A stretch of DNA of 37,284 nt from a virus. Positions 35,647-37,284 of the stretch are shown here, one piece after another. Within the stretch, counting starts at the first letter, position 1. The number at the start of each line of letters is the position of its first letter. The position numbers were made by a program, and so were the translations under genes. The stretch lies in the IMG/VR virus record IMGVR_UViG_3300005822_000003, positions 1 through 37,284 of that record; one strand, given 5' to 3'. The notes under the pieces were generated by a model. The model did no database searches. It saw only the letters and a program-made list of their open reading frames with translations, and was not told the origin of the DNA.

Positions 35647-37225
35647 AGCACCTCCAATTCCTGATCCGGCAAGAACCGCTCAAGCGCAAGGCGCCGCGAA
35701 TATCCAGGCTATCCGGGAGTCTGCCAAGTTCAACCAGGTAAACCAAGAAACCCCGTGGGGTAAGCTTCAATACTTCGGCCAACTTGGCACGCCGACCTAC
35801 ACGCAGCGGACCACGCTGAACCCGCAAGATCAAAGACAGCTCGATCTTGAGCGGGGATTGTCTGCACAGCTCACCGGATTGGCCGGGAACAGGGCCAACC
35901 AGATTGATACAGCATCCATCAATCAGCGCATGGCTGGCCTCCCGCAAGCTGCTGACCGGCTCAACCTATCCGGCATGCCTGATATCCCCACTGGGTTTGG
36001 GGCGCTTCCGGGAGTCAGGTCAACCCTTGATGTGGCCGGCGCGCCCGGTATGGTGACCGCTCTTAATCAGCGAGGGTTGCCGCAGGGTCGAGGGACGATT
36101 GGCGGGCCAGGCGTGTCCCTAGAGGGAAAATGGGGGAATCTAACGGCTATCCCGGGGGCACAGGACTTCGGCGCGGAGAGAGGGCGAGTCGAGGATGCCG
36201 TTCTTGGGAGCATGATGAGCCGCATCGAGCCGCAGATTCAGCAGCAACGCGATGCTCTAGAGCAAAGTTTGGCCAACCGTGGCATTCCGCCAGGCTCCGA
36301 GGCTTGGACAACCGAAATGCAGAACATGCAGCGCTCGGAGAATGACATGCGGCAGCAGGCCTTGTCGCAAGCTATTCAGATGGGCGGCGCGGAGCAGGGT
36401 CGGCTGTTCGGGCAGGCTATGCAGGCGCGCGGCCAGCAGTTCGGAGAGGGCACCACAAGGGGCCAGTTCTACAACCTAGCCCAAGGGCAGGGGTTCGGTC
36501 AGGAAGCAGAGAGGGCGCAGTTAGCGAACGCACTGCGCAGTCAAATGACTCAGGAACAGCTTGCGGAGGCTGGGCTGGTGGCCGGAGCCAGAGGGCAGAA
36601 CCTTCAGGAAGCGCTTGCTGGCCAGAGTTACACGGCTGGCATTCGTGGGCAGCTTGCAGGCGAGCAGCTTCAAGCGGCCGATATGGCGTCCAGGGCGCGC
36701 GGTCAGCTTGTTGGGGAGGAGTCCCAGCAGGTTGCGCTGCGCAATCAGGCCAGAGACCGGGCCATCCAAGAGATGATGCTTAAGCGCACTCAGCCCATGA
36801 ATGAACTGGCGGCGCTGCTTCAGGGTTCGCCCGCGCTGCAAGGCCCGCAGTTTACCGGCACGCCACAGTACCAGGTGCAGCCACCGGACGTTATCGGCGC
36901 TCAATCCATGCAGCAGAACGCCTTGATGAACCGGTATAACCAGCAGCTTGCGGCACAGCAGGCACAGCAGGGTAACTTATGGGGAACTGTGGGGAACCTT
37001 GGGTCGGCTGCCGCGACGTATGCTGCGTTTTCTGACCGCAGACTGAAAACTGACATCACCAAGCTCGGCGAAGGGCTCAAGGGACTTGGTGTCTACGCCT
37101 TCCGCTATATCTGGGGCGGGCCGGTAATGGTCGGGTTCATGGCTGACGAGGTCAAGGAGGTAGCGCCTTGGGCGGTTACTGAGGTTGCCGGCTACATGGC
37201 GGTAGACTACGGGAGGATCATCTAA
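35627..37225 (+). CDS. Gln-rich virion protein with C-terminal S74-like domain
   Basis: A 532-residue protein. Residues 1-~60 are a Pro/Ala-rich start with NQETPWGKLQYFG, then a Gln/Gly/Ala-rich region of about 400 residues with repeated QLAGEQL/ARGQ-type units suited to long helices. At the end is a short S74-type chaperone with Ser469-Asp-Arg-Arg-Leu-Lys474 and FRYIWGG, VGFMADEVKEVAPWAV and a final YMAVDYGRII. The S74 domain may be cut off after assembly. Position after portal suggests an internal or tail-hub protein. The window ends interrupt nothing: the whole gene is present here. Confidence 0.7.
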   Translation: MGKSKPKAPPIPDPARTAQAQGAANIQAIRESAKFNQVNQETPWGKLQYFGQLGTPTYTQRTTLNPQDQRQLDLERGLSAQLTGLAGNRANQIDTASINQRMAGLPQAADRLNLSGMPDIPTGFGALPGVRSTLDVAGAPGMVTALNQRGLPQGRGTIGGPGVSLEGKWGNLTAIPGAQDFGAERGRVEDAVLGSMMSRIEPQIQQQRDALEQSLANRGIPPGSEAWTTEMQNMQRSENDMRQQALSQAIQMGGAEQGRLFGQAMQARGQQFGEGTTRGQFYNLAQGQGFGQEAERAQLANALRSQMTQEQLAEAGLVAGARGQNLQEALAGQSYTAGIRGQLAGEQLQAADMASRARGQLVGEESQQVALRNQARDRAIQEMMLKRTQPMNELAALLQGSPALQGPQFTGTPQYQVQPPDVIGAQSMQQNALMNRYNQQLAAQQAQQGNLWGTVGNLGSAAATYAAFSDRRLKTDITKLGEGLKGLGVYAFRYIWGGPVMVGFMADEVKEVAPWAVTEVAGYMAVDYGRII

Positions 37226-37284
37226 TGCCGAGCTTTTTTAATCCGGTTCAGGGGCAGGGGCAGGACTTCGAGCAGCGTAGGCGC
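37186..37284. repeat. Terminal 99-bp overlap, right copy
   Basis: Identical to bases 1-99. Merging the two gives a circle of 37,185 bp. Bases 37225-37284 are the start of the gene annotated at 40-1242. Confidence 0.9.

Overview
The window is a complete, circularly closed genome of a tailed double-stranded DNA phage. The first 99 bases recur exactly as the last 99 (1-99 = 37186-37284), so the unique circle is 37,185 bp and the gene cut by the window ends (35627-37225, repeated as 1-40) is intact. There is a portal, terminase, internal (ejection) proteins, a connector and a beta-rich nozzle-like protein, but no tape measure, sheath or tail-tube gene, so I infer a short-tailed (podovirus-like) particle. 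Good sigma-70 promoters, Shine-Dalgarno sites, an Amidase_3-like lysin and a CsrA homologue point to a Gram-negative, probably proteobacterial host; the genus cannot be told from sequence reading alone.

Layout. (i) 31906-37225 and on through 40-3221: large terminase, portal, GNAT acetyltransferase, an S74-tailed virion protein and two probable internal/ejection proteins. (ii) 3115-4101: a minus-strand island inside the late operon with four tiny membrane-protein genes, a promoter, several stem-loops and three copies of a 15-bp hairpin. (iii) 4117-9121: FmdB-like zinc ribbon, three tandem paralogues, scaffold, major capsid protein, capsid-decoration candidate and one unknown. (iv) 9147-11953: a terminator and candidate promoter followed by an FkbM methyltransferase, a sulfotransferase and a glycosyltransferase/DUF115 fusion, a glycan-modification cassette set into the late genes. 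(v) 11943-16663: connector, nozzle-like protein and S74 tail fibre, ending at a terminator shared with the converging minus-strand operon.

(vi) 16706-22263, minus strand: dUTPase, a membrane-anchored protein, an amidase, a 28-residue membrane peptide, a small HTH-like protein, a phage csrA, a YqaJ exonuclease, an ERF annealing protein and several small early genes. (vii) 22264-22427: back-to-back TTGACA promoters, like lambda pL/pR but with no repressor gene between them. (viii) 22428-25292, plus strand: a Cro/YdaS-type regulator, a terminator, small genes, a lambda O-like initiator carrying four 23-bp iterons, and a P-like partner. (ix) 25289-30360: a near-consensus promoter, Cys-rich small proteins, a GH16-type glycoside hydrolase, an HNH (DUF968-like) nuclease, RusA, a holin candidate and a secreted small protein; then small terminase (30381) and three small genes before the large terminase.

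The plan is lambda/P22-like: divergent early operons for recombination and replication, host polymerase doing the synthesis (no DNA polymerase, helicase or RNA polymerase gene seen), and one long late operon. No integrase, excisionase or CI-like repressor was found, so the phage is either virulent or a derivative that lost lysogeny. The most interesting parts are the methyl/sulfo/glycosyl cassette, the antisense island of tiny membrane proteins with its hairpin array, and the phage CsrA with CsrA-like sites in a phage leader.
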